The notes under the pieces were generated by a model that saw nothing but the letters and a program-made list of their open reading frames with translations, was not told the origin of the DNA and did no database searches. From Antedon mediterranea (lineage: Eukaryota > Echinodermata > Crinoidea > Comatulida > Antedonidae), in the NCBI RefSeq assembly GCF_964355755.1, contig NC_092675.1, positions 15,761,312 to 15,825,311 on the forward strand: a stretch of DNA of 64,000 nt, written 5' to 3'. Numbering within the stretch: position 1 is the first letter of the stretch; each line of letters begins with the position of its first letter. Both the position numbers and the translations under genes were made by a program. Shown in pieces: positions 37,493-52,400 of the stretch.

Positions 37493-40400
37493 ATGGAATT
37501 GACTTCAGAGGTCAGCAACATAGAGCAGACTGAATCCACTCCGTTGATACAAACAAGAAGACCAGAGAGGTATGATATTCACGTTTTTAAACAATTATTA
37601 GAAATATTTCAATTTTCGACCACTGACGGCCTAGATGAGTTGTCTAGTCGGGTGAAATTTAAACATGTTTAATGGTCTGCCGACGACCTAAAACTACGCC
37701 CGAAGCTATCTCAAGACGTGTGTAGGCCTATGCGGGGAAGTTCGGACGTCCTTCTTCTCAACCCCCTGTATTCCTTCGGTGACTTCTAGGTGACGACACA
37801 TCCATCACGTTACAAATTGAAAGTTCCATGATATGATATGAATAATGTTATAGACGGCCTCCATATTCAGCCATTATCACCTTATCTAAAATCAGTAGGA
37901 CTATTGCTAGTATTCTTGTCATGCGTAAATCAATTCATAAGTTTAAGCAACGTATGTTGAGTCATGGTGGCAAAGTATCGTTTTAATTTGTATGCTCCTA
38001 GATTAAAAAATGTGTTGGATTAATCATTTATGTGATATGGTGTGGTTTATTTTTTAATCTCCACTAAAGCTTTGTCTACACTATCAAACTAGTTTGAAAA
38101 AAAAATGTTATGTTCCCAATGGTAGTGATATTCCCAAATATGGTAGTGATAGTGATAGTGTAGACAGAGCTTAAACAATACGTTTGATTTAAGTTTAGAA
38201 ACTCCTTGAAGTGCTGGTTTGAAGAAAGTTAACTTTATAATTATTTTGTACTTTAGATTCCACGTGAGTTCACTGCTGAGTGTTATGTACGGTATGGTCA
38301 TCTATCTCTTAGCAATCGTCATAATGACGGCATTTCTGTCTAGCTTAAGAGAAAATACTAATTACGTGACTGCTGACGCATTTAACTCATATACCATCGC
38401 ACTGTACGTTATCGCTATTCCTTGTGTTATCGGAGACATTGTGTACCTTAGAGCTAATGCACTGGCACCCACTGATACAGAGATGAGCATGGCAAGCAGT
38501 CTTCATGTTAAAGGTTAGAATTATTAGGCTTCCGCACTCTACGAATGCTTTATTTATTTTTTTTATTGTATTTATTTTTTGCTTTCAGAGAGGACCGTAT
38601 ATAGATTGTGCAATACAATACTTGGGTTGTTTTTTTTTGCAAGAAAGTGTTGCATATCGGAGACTATGCAACAAGTCAATCCTAATAATGTGTCTTCTGG
38701 TGGTGTGCTCATCACAATCCGCCCCCACCTGTATTTGTTTCACTCACAAAGAGCAATAGTACTTTAATATCGACTTTATTGGTCGACTGTACAGTAATAT
38801 TTGAATCAAATCAAAAAGATGAGGCACTGAGAGTCAATCCAATCAGACCGGTAGGATCTCAGAATTATGCATTCATTCATCAGTGGAAAATTATTTCCAT
38901 TTATCATATACTGTATTATGTTTGCATTCATACATATAGTATACAAAAACAGATAAATATAACAAAAACTATTAAAAGTGTCACATCAGTCTCGTACGGA
39001 TAACTGACAAGCATTCACTGCCCGAATGGCAGGTGGATAAAGTTAATGCGAAACCTATTTGTACGTGAAATGATGGACCGCAAAATGGTGTGGCATGCAA
39101 AACAGTTCCAGTTAGTTCCTATCATAAGCTTGGTTCTCACAGAATTTAACGACTTTAGTGCAACGCAAGAATTGACCACCAACCTTGCGTTGCGTCCAAG
39201 TGGGAACCATGCCTTAATTGGTGACAACATATTATTTCTTCTTATCTGTACCATTAGTCATTTATCAAATTTCATACTCTAGGTGGGATTGTGACATTTG
39301 GTTTTATTAGTATTCTGATGGCATTCATTGAAATACGGTTGTGGACAAACGAAATCATTTTTGTAACTGGCAGTGGTATGAAAATCATTTTCATTTTAGT
39401 CGAGATGATCTACCTGATCAACTACTCGAGTGTTTCGGTGAAACGATGGAGTGGCTTAAGACGGTAATGTATACGGCCAATACTATACTTTAATAACAGA
39501 ACATACTTTAGAAATAAAAACAGAATATGCATGCAGTTAACGTGCACAACTTGGAATGCTCTCTATTTACTGTCTGCATAATTTCTTTTGATATGTTTGC
39601 GTCACCGTTCTGTACGTAATTATACTACAGGGTTGGGTAGGTTTGGCCAGTATGCGTACCTTTTTATGGCCAGTGGGCGTCCCGGATATTGCGCAATATG
39701 GCCAGCGGGCGTCCAATTATTGCGCAATATGTTTTCAATGGCAGCGTCCGCGCGCTCCATACGTGTGAAAAATACGTACAATGCGACAGAGAGGGCGTTA
39801 TATTTACATTTTCCGCGCGAGAGATGCCAGCCGGTCAGCGATTTTTTTTTTCCGTACGAGAGTTCCTCCACCGGTTCGTTTCGGATTCAATCGACTCTTC
39901 GGTAAGCCACTGATGCGTGACAGCAACCACAAGACAAAACGTGAGCAGCTTTTTTGCACGAGTGACAGATTTATACATACTAGAGGCCTAATACTATACT
40001 CACTGTAAATCTGGGGCGGATCCAGAGGGGGGGTCCACGGGGTCCGGACCCCCCCTAAATTTTAAGGGTGCCCTTTTTTTAGAGGTTCAATATTTTATTC
40101 GTGTGACATATTTGTGTGTATATTAGTATGCACAGAGTAAGCTACACTAACCCCAAAAATAAAAACAGAAATTTATCACAATGAGCGCGATGTTAAGTTA
40201 CGGCGGCCGATCAAAGAGCATTGTGAGAGGTGGTGATGCGTGATGATCTCTACTTAAACTTCTAAAAATAGATCGTTTCGCATACTACAGAGGGCGCATG
40301 TAAACTTTTTACGATTCAACTCCGCGTAGGTACGTTACCATGCGCGCTCTGTCATTGACGCGATTATTTGTCCATTGGTAAACACATTTTTATGTATTAT

Positions 40401-43400
40401 TATTCTGAAAATAATTGAACTGTAAACATAATTCTTTTGAGTATTTGTTTATTTACATATCATTCCATCAGATCAACTATTTTTTATTTCCATTACATCC
40501 AACCAAACATGTAAAAAATGTAGTTAAAATATCGTACTATCTACCGCGTACGACCATACGCGGTAGATTGTTTACTCAAAAATCATCGAACGGTCCTTAC
40601 ACTATACTATTCAACCTTGTTTTTGTAGTTGAGCCTCTCATGACCTGGGATTTGTTTGTCTTCCTACGCCAAGATAATATAGTTCTACAAGCCATGTGCT
40701 TTTTTCTCTGAGAAATATTTATTATAAGTGCCAAAAAAATGTTTTTTTCTCGATATGAAGCCTTTATTATTCAAATCTTTTAAAGAAAAATCACACATAC
40801 CATAAAGAAGGTTCATTTATTTCATTTTTGAAACAAAAAAAAAACCACCATTTTGTGATATGATGTCATTGTAAGCCAATCAAAGCTGAGCTTTCCCGCG
40901 ATCGGCGGCAGAGCTCACGGTTGAATGATTTTGGAATCTGGCTATTTTGGATTGGTGGACACGAATTACCCACAGCGGAATGTTTTCTCTCGCGCGCGTG
41001 TACCAAGAAGTCACGTGATCTCTCTGTACTGAACGGTACTCTACACAAATTTAGAGCAATGAATTTGTACCCAATGAATTTGTACGAATTCCGTTAAATA
41101 AACAACTCTATATATTTTATAAACATTTAAAGGGGGGTTCCGGGTTTAAAATGAATAGTAAAAAATGTAAAATATATTTGTTTGTCTCTTGAACGGTAAA
41201 AGTTTCAATTTATATAAGCGCCCAGTGAAGCAGAACGAAGGCTGTGAAATGAGGCCAGATTGCAAGTGCAGCTACGGCGATATGACACTGTGTTTACAGA
41301 ATAGGAAATTCGTGAAATGGTCAATGTTCCGACGACTCGTTATCATTAACCATATCAATTACTTTTGTGAAATTATACTTATCTAATGTAATTTTAGTCG
41401 GTCTTCCCATTTATAAAGTCAATTTTCTATGAAAATTCATCAAAACAGTGAAAAATTAGATATGTTTGCACTTTACGTTTGCCGATTTTCGCACTGACTT
41501 AGGGAAAGCCTTCAAAATCAATGAAGCGTAACGTATGCATTCCTGCTGAGCGAGGAGAGCGAGACGACGATACACGTGCTCTACCTGCCCATGCCTGGCA
41601 TGTCACGTGATAAGCAGATACAGTATACAATACCAAACTGGTTGGGTCGAGTATACCCCGTCTATAATCACAACATGAACGATGTACAGTAGGTATTTGG
41701 TTGAAGGTCGACTCGACATACCGGAATGGTATAGATAATATAGCTCGAATGAGAGAGTTGGAATATTTGTAAACATAAGTATATTGCTAATTTTAACAAG
41801 CCTATAATACTTTATTAAAAGGCCTGGTAGTATCAATTCGCATATAGGGTCTACTACACTAGCTAGCTCAATTTTTAACTGGGCCGAATCGGCTAGGTCT
41901 CCTTCCTACTACCTGGTCTACTTGCTTGATGCAGTATCTGCTTTTTTGGAGAGTAAACTAGGCCTATTTTAGGCCTACTTTTAGACGATCGGGACACCAT
42001 ACGTGCGGACGGCGATCGTACCTTTTTTGCCTCAATATTTACAGCCGATTTTGTAGAATGTTTAGGTTTAGATTGTTTAGGAGTTTGGTTGATAGGATAG
42101 GTTTGGAATCCACCGAGTTTTATTATTATGGGCCAATCGTTTAGTAGGCTAGCTAGGCCCATGATGGGCCCCAATGTTTTAACGTAGCCATCGTGGCATG
42201 GAATCCCTAGTCAGAATGGCTCTCACCCATGAAAACAAATGATTTAGGCTAGGCCTAGCCTAGTACGTGAAGCCGATAATACGATCTGTACTATTCGAGG
42301 TATAAAAATAGTATATAATTTAAGACTCCGTAATCTTTACTAAATGTTGTATTTATGTCAAATAAATATATGCTACTACTGTTATTATTACACTTTAGGC
42401 CTAGCTTAGAAAATCTACAAAAAATGTATTTCACAATGATCGGGTACGTGGTTGTCGTTTGACAGGGGAGAGAGATTTGAAGTTAACAAACACAACGTAC
42501 AAAATGACGTCGCGAGTTTGGAATCCACTGATGACGTGGTTTTGTGAATATCTCATGAATATTAATGAGCTTCCCTAAGCTGCTGAAAAACAGACTTTCC
42601 ATGAATTTACCCTAAAATGTATATGAAATAAATTTTTTTAAATTTCTCGTTATTACTTCTTCATTCTGACATGTCTATATTGTTATGATATTTTTTATTT
42701 AATAAATAAACGATATTTAAAAGCAATTTTAAACCCAGAATCCCCCTTTAATAACATATTTTATTGATATTTCCAATGTTGATATATAAAAGAAATTACT
42801 ATAAAACGTAATTATATGTAATTATTTTAGCGAAAAATTGCGCAATTTGTTTACAACGTTCGTGGCTAAAAACGATCATTTTCGGCAATGTTTTAGACCC
42901 TATATTTCGAAAACTACAAGTCAGATTTTCGTAATTCTTTCTTTATTGGAATATTGAAACAAAATACCAACAGATAATGTTTAAATTGGTTGAAAAATAA
43001 CAACTTTTAATTTTGCATCGTTATCCCTGCTAATAAAGTGTCATTTCCGGCGAACTAGAAAGGTGCCATTTATCATGGATTTTGCGTGCGAGAGTGCCAT
43101 TTCCGGCCATCTAAGTGTGTCCTGTAACAAAATTCGCTTCGCCACAACCCCCACCATGGGGGGGCTGTGGCTCAAATACTCAATATCTGATGTGCCCTTT
43201 TTATCGGCGGATCCCCCCTCTCAAAAATGTCTGGATCCGCCCCAGTAAATAAAATAATAAATATTAATAGTAGTTCTGAACGTCATTGTAATAATAATAA
43301 TAGGCCTAGAAATTTAATAATATAATACTGTCTAGGCAGCCACAAACCAATGTAGTACCATCAAATTCACAAACAGTAACACACACACAGCAGCAGCACT

Positions 43401-46400
43401 TTGTTGGTCGTCGATCACAAGCAAGGCCTAGCTAGCCTAGCCCTACGTACGTGTGCTTCAATGTAGTACATTTCCATCTACATTACTATTTTTTATTTTA
43501 ATAAAATGAAGTAGTAGGTTAGAAATTATATGTACAGAAGTAACACTAACAGATGTTTTTATCAAGAAAATTACAATTTTCTTCAGTCAGGTTTTTAAGT
43601 GTAACATTTGAAAAATTGTATACATATAGGCCTAGGTATCAATTAGTATTAGTAACATGTATTCTTGTAAGTTGTAATGTATAGAAACACATGCTTGCTT
43701 ATAAAGCGTTTAATATTGTGTTAATTTAATAATTATTGATATCTTGGCCGGTGGAAATTTTGAATTAAAATGAACAATTTTTTTTTTAAATTTATTTCAG
43801 AAACCATAATAAAAAAAATTAAATCAAGAATATGGAATACAGAAAACCGATCTTCATGACAAGATGATAGTATCACAATAAATTATAAGCTTCCTGGAAA
43901 ATGTGTTACAGTATTATTAAATGTATTTGTACTATTGCAGTCGTGTCAGTACCGTAATTGAATGTTTTTTACTTTGCATGTATTTTTTATGATTTTCCAA
44001 ATTACATATACACATAATAAACAATAATATTAGTTGTAGGCCTATAACTTAATTAAAACTCCAAAATTGCCTATATTAAAAGTCTGAAATCTTTATTTTT
44101 CAAGATTGGGGATAATTAATAATACGTACACCTTTAACGTAAAATTTCCATTACCTTACAATATAAATACTGTATTAATTTAATAATATTATTTTAAAAG
44201 GTATAAAAAACATACACTGTGCATAGGAATTCCTACTGTACATAACCATTTTAAATTCAAAAGTATACCTTGCATAGGCTTACACAAGCTTGGCTAGGCT
44301 AGCCATGGGCTAGCTACAATAATACCATAAACGATAAGAAAAGAGCCTCTCTTTTCGTGACAAAAGGTCAATATGCTATTGGGTTCTTAATGTAATTACT
44401 AAGTAGGCCTAGTATTTATTAATTAATTAATGTCATCAAAACTCGTATTAGATTCATATACTATTAATTATGAGAGCCTGTGTGAAAGTATTAGCTCGCG
44501 GTTTGTAAATGTAAAATTGTCTTATATTGTCACGCATCAGTGAGCTGACTTTACCGAATACCGAAGAGAGTCGATTGAGTCCGAAACGAACCGATGGAGG
44601 AACTCCCGTACGGAAAAAAAAATCGCGGCCGGTCAGGTACTATTATTATTTAGCAGAAAAAAAAATTAAATAATGTGAACTTTCATTTAAAATGTTTTTT
44701 GATTGACATTATAATAGTTAAAACTATTAATAATTATTGTTATTAATTAGGCCCTAAAATACAGTAGTATAATTTACTAAATCAGTTTAACTTAGGCTAG
44801 CCTGCTCTGAACAGATAGATTGGATTTTAGAGGCCTCAGTTCAGGCTTGCCCTACTTGCAAATTCTGTATATATAAAATTAATTATGTATATAGCGCCAT
44901 CTGTCGCATTGTACGAATTTCACACGCACGGAGCGGACGCTGCCATTGAACAAATATTATGCAATAATTGGACCCCCGCTGGCTGGCCATATTGCGCAAT
45001 TTCCGGGACGCCCGCTGTAGTAGAGCAGTTAACGCCATGAAAATAGCCAAGTTGTGCACTTTATTACCAAAGCATGAAACTTGCCACAAAGTTTCTTTGA
45101 TGTATATAGATTCAAAATATCGGGGGGTGCCAAGTGTCCAACGTCCGGTATGGCGGCCATTTTGAAATCAAGATGGCCGCCATACAAACAAAAAGTGTTC
45201 ATATCTTGGCAACTATAAACAGTAGAGACTTGATTCTGGTGTTAAATTGTTCACAAACCACATATTTCTATTTGCTCTAATGAAAGGTTTCGTCCAAAAG
45301 TGACCGGAAATGACGTTTTTCCAGTTTGACCTTTGACCTCTTATCTGTATATCTCAGTAAACTACTGATCATTTTCAATCGATTTTGGTATCATTTTGTT
45401 CAGAATAGAGACATTTATATTTGTAGTAATGAAACATTTTCACAAAATGACTGGAAATACAATTTATAACCTTTGACATATATAATTATGTGAACATACT
45501 GTATGTGGTTTACATTGGTATAAATGCACCTAATTTTTTTAACGAAATAAATGACACGGAATTATAATTCTGAATTTTTAACTTTTGATGTGATAGGATA
45601 GGCATAAAGTATGACAGATCACTGAGCTCATCTATGCCGACTTGTTTGCTAAACTGTGATGTGTCAATCGTTAGATAAAAGTTTTGGTCCTCTCTCCTTC
45701 ATCTTTTCTTTTTTTTTGTAATGTATTATACCATATGGACAATTGTCTGAAATAAAAGTTGAATTGAATTGTTAGATGCCATTTTGAAATATTTATGATG
45801 TAAAGTAGCATTCTTTCGTTGGCCTCTTTAATGTTGCATATGAGACAAGTTCGGAAAGTTCTCATTTTCATGAGTTAAGAGAATACCGTCTTTCAAAGTA
45901 CTTACTACAAACAACTTATCCTGCATTTGTGCAGTAGACCTACTTTCATTAGTCAGAAACTCAGATAATTTGATCTTGTTCATTTTCGTTGCATCTAAAA
46001 AAATGTACTCCATTTTTATGCTGTAAACCTTTCATCTGAATCCTTTTCCTCGATTTTCTCTAGTCATTGATTTTTTAGCAAAATCCGAACCAAATCAATT
46101 CGTAAAAGACATCTCAATATAATTATTCAATTCAATTAGTGACATGGACCTACAATATACTGTTCTGTACAAGACCTTTTTAGGCATCCACCTGTGGACT
46201 TTCACTTTAAAGGTCTTGGTCTCCTAATCATACAAGAAACAATGTCTGATTTAATCAATCAAAGTAGTGGGTTCAGACAAAGAAGGGGGTGTAAGACCAT
46301 CCACAGACAAAGAAGGGGTTGTAAGACCATCCACATACAAATAAGAGGGTATAAGACCATCCACAGACAAAGAAGGGGGTGTAACACCATCCAGAGACAA

Positions 46401-49400
46401 AGAAGGGGGTGTAAGACCATCCACAGACAAAGAAGGGGGTATAAGACCATCCAGACAAAAAAAGGGGTGTAATGCCATCTACAGACAAAGGGGGTGTAGG
46501 ACCGTCCACAGACAAAGAAGGGGTGTAAGGCCATCCACTGACAAAAAAAGGGGTATAGGACCGTCCACAGTTAAAGAAGGGGGTGTAAGACTATCCACTG
46601 ACAAAGAAAGGGGTATAGGACCACTTACAGACAAAGAAGAGGGTATAAGACCATCTACAGACAAAGAAGAAGGTATAAGACCATCCACAGACAAAGAAGG
46701 GGAGGTAAGACCATCCACAGACAAAAAACGGGGTATAAGACCATCCACAGACAAAGAAGGGGGTATAAGACCATCCACAGACAAAGAAGGGGTGTAAGAC
46801 CATCCACACACAAAGAAAGGGGTGTAAGACCATCCACATACAAAAATGGGGTGTAATACCATCAACGGACAAAAAAGGGGTGTAATACCATCAACAGACA
46901 AAGAAGTGGGTATAAGATCATCCACAGGCATAGAAGGGGGTATAAGACCGTCCACAGAAAAAGAAAAAAATAAAGGGGTGTAAGACCAGTAGGCGTATCC
47001 AGGATTTTGAAGTTGGGGGGGGGGGGGGGCGGGAATTGCCAATTTGCCGACAAAATTGGTGTCATTATCTGTACATACACGACGTCTCTGATCAATATAT
47101 GTTCTAGGATTACATAGTCATATTGTCTTATATGGGATAATGATGCAAAATTAAAACCAAACCAACATTATCTGTTAGTATGTTGTATTCATATTACAAT
47201 AAAGAAAGAATTAGGAAAATCTGATTTGTAGTTTTCGAAATATAGGGTCTAAAACATCGCCGAAAATGATCGTTTTTAGCCACGAAAGAAGTAAACAATT
47301 TGCGGCCTCAGTCAACAATTCTAATAACTACGCCATTTTTGGTTAAAATAATTACATATAATTACGTTTTTTAGTAATTTATTTTATATATCACCATTGG
47401 AAATATCAATAAAACATGTTATTAAATGCTTATAAAATATATAAAGTTGTTTACTTAACGGAATTCGGACAAATTCATTGCTCTAACTTTGTGCAGTGGG
47501 ACAGCCAGTCGACAAATCGTGTCAAATTTCGACTCGGAGAGGGCGCCCTGCTTTTCTAATTTAGTTCAAAATGGCTAAATTTTAGGGTGTTGGAAAAACA
47601 CAATATTTGTAAATTTAGTTGATTATCGGAAAAATGTTGTTAGTGAAATAAATTCATAAATGGTTTTAATATATTGTCATGTAAAATTAAATGTATTTGA
47701 ACAAAACGATAATCTGTAATTTAACGGCAAAATCAACCAATGTCTTTTTTCCGAAATTGAACCCTAGAAAATCATTAAAATAAAATATTTAGAAAAATTG
47801 AACAGTCCTGAATTTAAAATCCCTGTTAGAAAAATTAATAATCTACAGAATACGATATTAAGATACAAAATTCGGTGGTTGGGATGCAGCTCCGACTATT
47901 CTAACTAAAGGTACCACTATTTGTTCCATCGAAAACTAGCGAAACCGCCATTTTGTAAACACATCGTCATCGTGTTTATGAATTTATTTATAGCGAACGA
48001 TATACGCGATGTTTATAATTGTCCGCGTATAAGAATTCATATAAATAAATACATTCCAATACAACGTATATTATTACTTGTTTGTTTATCACAGTAAACA
48101 TTTTAGTTGAGGAATATTTATCATAACTATTATAATAGCTTTTATACGAGTCCGAGGCCTAGCCCTATTAGCGAGCGATTGTTCCAGGGGTGGAAAGTCA
48201 CTTAGTGACGTTGTGATCGGGCGCGTCGGGCCTAGCTAATATTAATAATATGACCTGAAATAAGCGGCTAACAAGAACTGTTATATACTTGCTTACAATT
48301 GTTTTGTTATTGATGAACAAACAAGCAATTAGATTGAATAACAAATTATTTATTCATTTTTTTTGGGGTAAAAACATGTACAAAGTAGGCCTACGGGCCT
48401 AGTACTGTATAATATAAATTAATAGTAATATTAAACTAATACAGTATTAATAAAATATAAAATAGGCCTAACATACAATAAATATTCAATTTTTAAGGTC
48501 TACCACATGACAATAACATAATTTACAGAGTATAGTGTAGTAGGTTTGCATTCAACATAAATATTTGTATTGTAATTCATCTAAATCCTCTGCAACATAC
48601 ATATATATTTGTAATTCAACATTTTGTTTTAAATAATTAAATTATAGTTTGGGTATGACAATGTCGGTAGGTACCGGTGTCATCTTTTTATCCACTTCAC
48701 TCTTGAAGTCACAAAGACAAAGAACTCTGCATCATCAACGATTCCTGAAAGTGTCAGAAAAAATAATAAATATTATTTTAAAAAAATGTTAATGTCTGGT
48801 TGTATATATAATTATAATATTATATGATGACATAAAAGTAAGGCAAATGGAAGCTGTATTTTATTAATTAAATTACAGTATTTACTATTATTATTTATAT
48901 AATCTAGGCCTACTAGTAGCCTAGCTAGGCATCTATTGAGCCTAATAAATCAAATAATAAATGAAAAATAAAATAATAATATTAATACTGATTGAAAAAA
49001 AGTATTTTTTGGGGGGGATCAGATCACCAGGCTAGGCCGGCCAGGACCAATGATACTCGTAATCAGTACAACTTAACGACTATCGGATCAGCATCAACAC
49101 AGTACCAACACACTTCTCGCTATCGCCTATACTGACACACGTGTCTCGCGTTGCCGAAACCACGCTCACAGCTAGAAAATGTACCTACCTTTCGAGGCCT
49201 GAGAATACACCAACACATTTTGAACAGGATAGAAATATATCATACTCGATTAAACTAATATTATTCTTGATAAAACAATTGATTACAATTTTTTTAATTT
49301 GTTGGGATGCACCTCCGACTATTCAGAAAATGGACAACAAAACAGTAATCAAATGTATTGTATTAGCTTCGGTTTCTTTGAAGAAAACCGATTGGTTATT

Positions 49401-52400
49401 CAATTATACTTATTAGGAAATGCTTTTACCATAATAGGTAATGTTGGGCGGTTCTTAAATATTCATGAGAGCTTAAAATAAAACAGCACTTATTTGCTAG
49501 GCGACGAAAAATCGTGGTTTCAGTTTTCAACGATAGGTGGCGCTTCAAAATCGTCAATGCGGAAGTAAGTCGATTTTACACGATTTAACGGTCAAAACGC
49601 GAAGTGGCTTTCCCACCAAAGATCGTATAGCGCCACGTAGTGGCGCAAGATATGGAACTGACGCTCGAAAAATGATAATTCCATGGGCAGCCATTCCGGC
49701 AAGCGGATTACCCAGTAGGCAATGCGACACGCCACCAAATCAATGTAAACAAATAGGATTTACATCTACGCGATAAACAGTACGACTTTATTTTATCTTT
49801 CGCGTCAAAATGAAAGAACATCTAGGCTAGGCCTATATAAAATTCGATTATATAAATTTACTCCATTTGATATTACAATTACATATGCGTATATCACTGT
49901 CCAACCTCAAACGGCTACAGAATAAACACTGACTGTATGGAGGACGAATTTTGTAGGCAGTCGGTTGAGGCATAGTTATAAATAGTGTCGCGGGGCGCAG
50001 CGCGATGCTACGCACTTCACGCCCAAGGTCGGCCGCGTTTGGCCTAGGCTGGGATGATGGCTTAGTTTTATGTGCGAGAGAAGCATATTTTGGAGATGAA
50101 TTGTAATAATTGCTAAATATATTGTCCAAAACTGTTTTTTTAATTTAAAAAAAAAAATTAATGGGGCAGGGGGATGTTCTTTCCCCTGTTCGCACCCTCT
50201 CTTTCTATTTTGTGTGCTTCAGGCCTACAAAGTTATTTCATTGCAAGGGGAATTTTACTACGATCTGCCACAACTGTAGTATACTGTACATAAATTACTA
50301 GATACAAAAACAATTGTTACATTTTTTTAATTTCAAAAAAGTAAAAGTATTAAATATTAATTTTAAAAATTCATAATCATAATTTGTTCTTTTCAACCCA
50401 CTTTTATTAGCTCAACTTTCAATATTACAGACAGGATTAAAATGCAATAAAAATACTGAAAAATCTCACTTTATACAATATTAATAAATAATGATGGAAT
50501 AATTAAATACACTCAATAAATAAATTACGGATGTATGGTTTTAGCCTTCTTAAATACAAGGAAAATTCTATTATTTGGATTTCTTGTATTACAAAAGAAG
50601 CCAATAGGCCTAAACAACAGTACTGATAATAACTTAATTCTGGTTATTTCCTTTCACTTTAAAGTATGAGGTGTGTGAAAATAGTGAGTTTATTTGTAAT
50701 CCCATAGGATACTGCTCCTTTTCAAGAATCAAAAATATAAACTTTTATTACTATTATTACTATTGGCCTTTGTATTTAATTCTTGTGTAAAATACCACTT
50801 TGCACTCAATCATCTATCTTCTCAATTTTACAGTATGATGACAGACATCTTTCTGAAATAGGGAAAAATATATCATTAAATTATTTGGTCACTTTTCGAA
50901 CTGTTACATAATCATTTGATTACTTATGTTATTATAGTATTTTAAAATACTATACATTTTTAAATTCAAAACAAAAGTCAATAGCCTACTATTTATTAAT
51001 ATTGTAAGTATTCAAAAATGTTTACATTAATTAACTAAATATTTTTCAAATAAAGATGAAGAACAAAATAAATATGAGGATCAAATTTATAATTTAAATT
51101 TATTAAATAAAAAAAAACAAACAATAACATCCTCACGATTTTTTATTTCATTACATTTAATTATTTCTGTTAATGTTATTATTAATAAAACGCTATATTG
51201 TCTTGTACATTTTTATTAAAAACTCCTAATTCCCGAACAGCTTCAGTTTTTTTTCTTAATCTTCCATCCATCCAAGCCTTGTTTGATCCATCTATCAAGA
51301 CGCCAATCAATATCATTCATCCTCCCAGACTTTTTTTTTATTAATCATACTAACTAAACTAGGCCTAGTATTAGGCATTAAATATGCCTAGGCCTACTAC
51401 TATCTAGGCCCTAGATCGGATTGCGCAGAAACGCCTGCCTGAACTAAATTTAAACAACAATTTAATAATTTTGTTAATGTTTACTAACAAAAAAATATAT
51501 ATTCTAAAAACTTACCACTACAATTTACCCAATACAACACGAGAAAACTTCCCGAACAAACAATAACACGTCACACGTGGATGTGGTTCAATGGTTTATT
51601 ATACACTTCCGGGGTATGTGATCGCGTAACTTGCTTGCCGGAATGGCTGCCCATGGAATTTCACTCATGCGCAGTGTATAAGAGATAGGACTTCCCTATC
51701 TTGCGCCACTTCGTGGCGCTATAGTATCTTTGTTTCCCACTGTGTGTAGTAACGATCAGAGAGATTCATGGTACACACGCGCGAGAGAAAACATTCCGCT
51801 GCGGGTGATTCGCATCCACCAATCAAATCAGCTAGAATCCTAAATCATTCAACCGTGAGCAATGCCAATCGCGAGAAAGCTCAGCTTTGATTGGCTTACG
51901 ATGACATCATATCACAAAATGGTGGTTTTGTAGTTCACATCCACGTCAACTAGTGATAATGGGAAATTAAGTGTTCCGAGAGCCTTTTTAATTTAAAAGT
52001 TAGCCAGAGCCTTTTTCGATAGGCTATAAATAGAAAGTTACCGAACATTTCGAGCGACGCGAGTTCCGACTTCCGTATTTTATAGGCTGTCTAAATTTCC
52101 TTTTTAACTCGTTTATATTAAATTATATTGCTGTTTAATTGATTTCTGTGTATTAGGAATATTTATATTCAACAAAAACCACAACAGTACCAATTTTTGT
52201 TGATTATGGATTCATTTATTCGAATTCTAAGATAAACGTCTAAGCCAAGTGTAAGCGTAAACAAAGCGAGTCATACGACGAAAACAAGAAAGTGAAAACT
52301 AACTAGTTTGTTAAAATAGTTAACATTAATTTGGAATTTTTAAATGAAATTCTGAAAACGGTATAATATAGTCTTATATGTATTTTCTAAGATTTCCAAA

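Larger units (their letters stand above)
39671..45017. mobile_element. nested TIR transposon E2
   Basis: CAGTGGGCGTCCCGG at 39671 is matched by CCGGGACGCCCGCTG ending at 45017. The arms go on with ATTGCGCAATATGGCC and GGACGCTGCCATTGAA-type sequence. They reach to about 39930 on the left and to 44530 on the right, where a roughly 240-bp stretch interrupts the right arm. E2 sits inside the left arm of E1: the E1 right arm reads continuously (TGGCCAGTATTAGTAGAGCA, reverse complement) where E2 interrupts the left. CAG-type termini suggest a hAT-like element; a clean target duplication was not resolved. Confidence 0.75.

Noticed and set aside
41893-42174. 93-residue minus-strand frame in E4 as a transposase remnant
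   Set aside because: No transposase motif is visible and the frame is short.
39671-45025. 8-bp target duplication for E2
   Set aside because: The flanks TTTATGGC and TAGTAGAG do not match; the ends may be off by a few bases or the site was altered.
46270-46986. CRISPR-like regular repeats
   Set aside because: Units are contiguous with no unique spacers, and the DNA is eukaryotic.
46194-47095. Open frames with decapeptide repeats on both strands
   Set aside because: They are the 30-bp minisatellite read in frame; no start context, domain or splice structure supports a protein.
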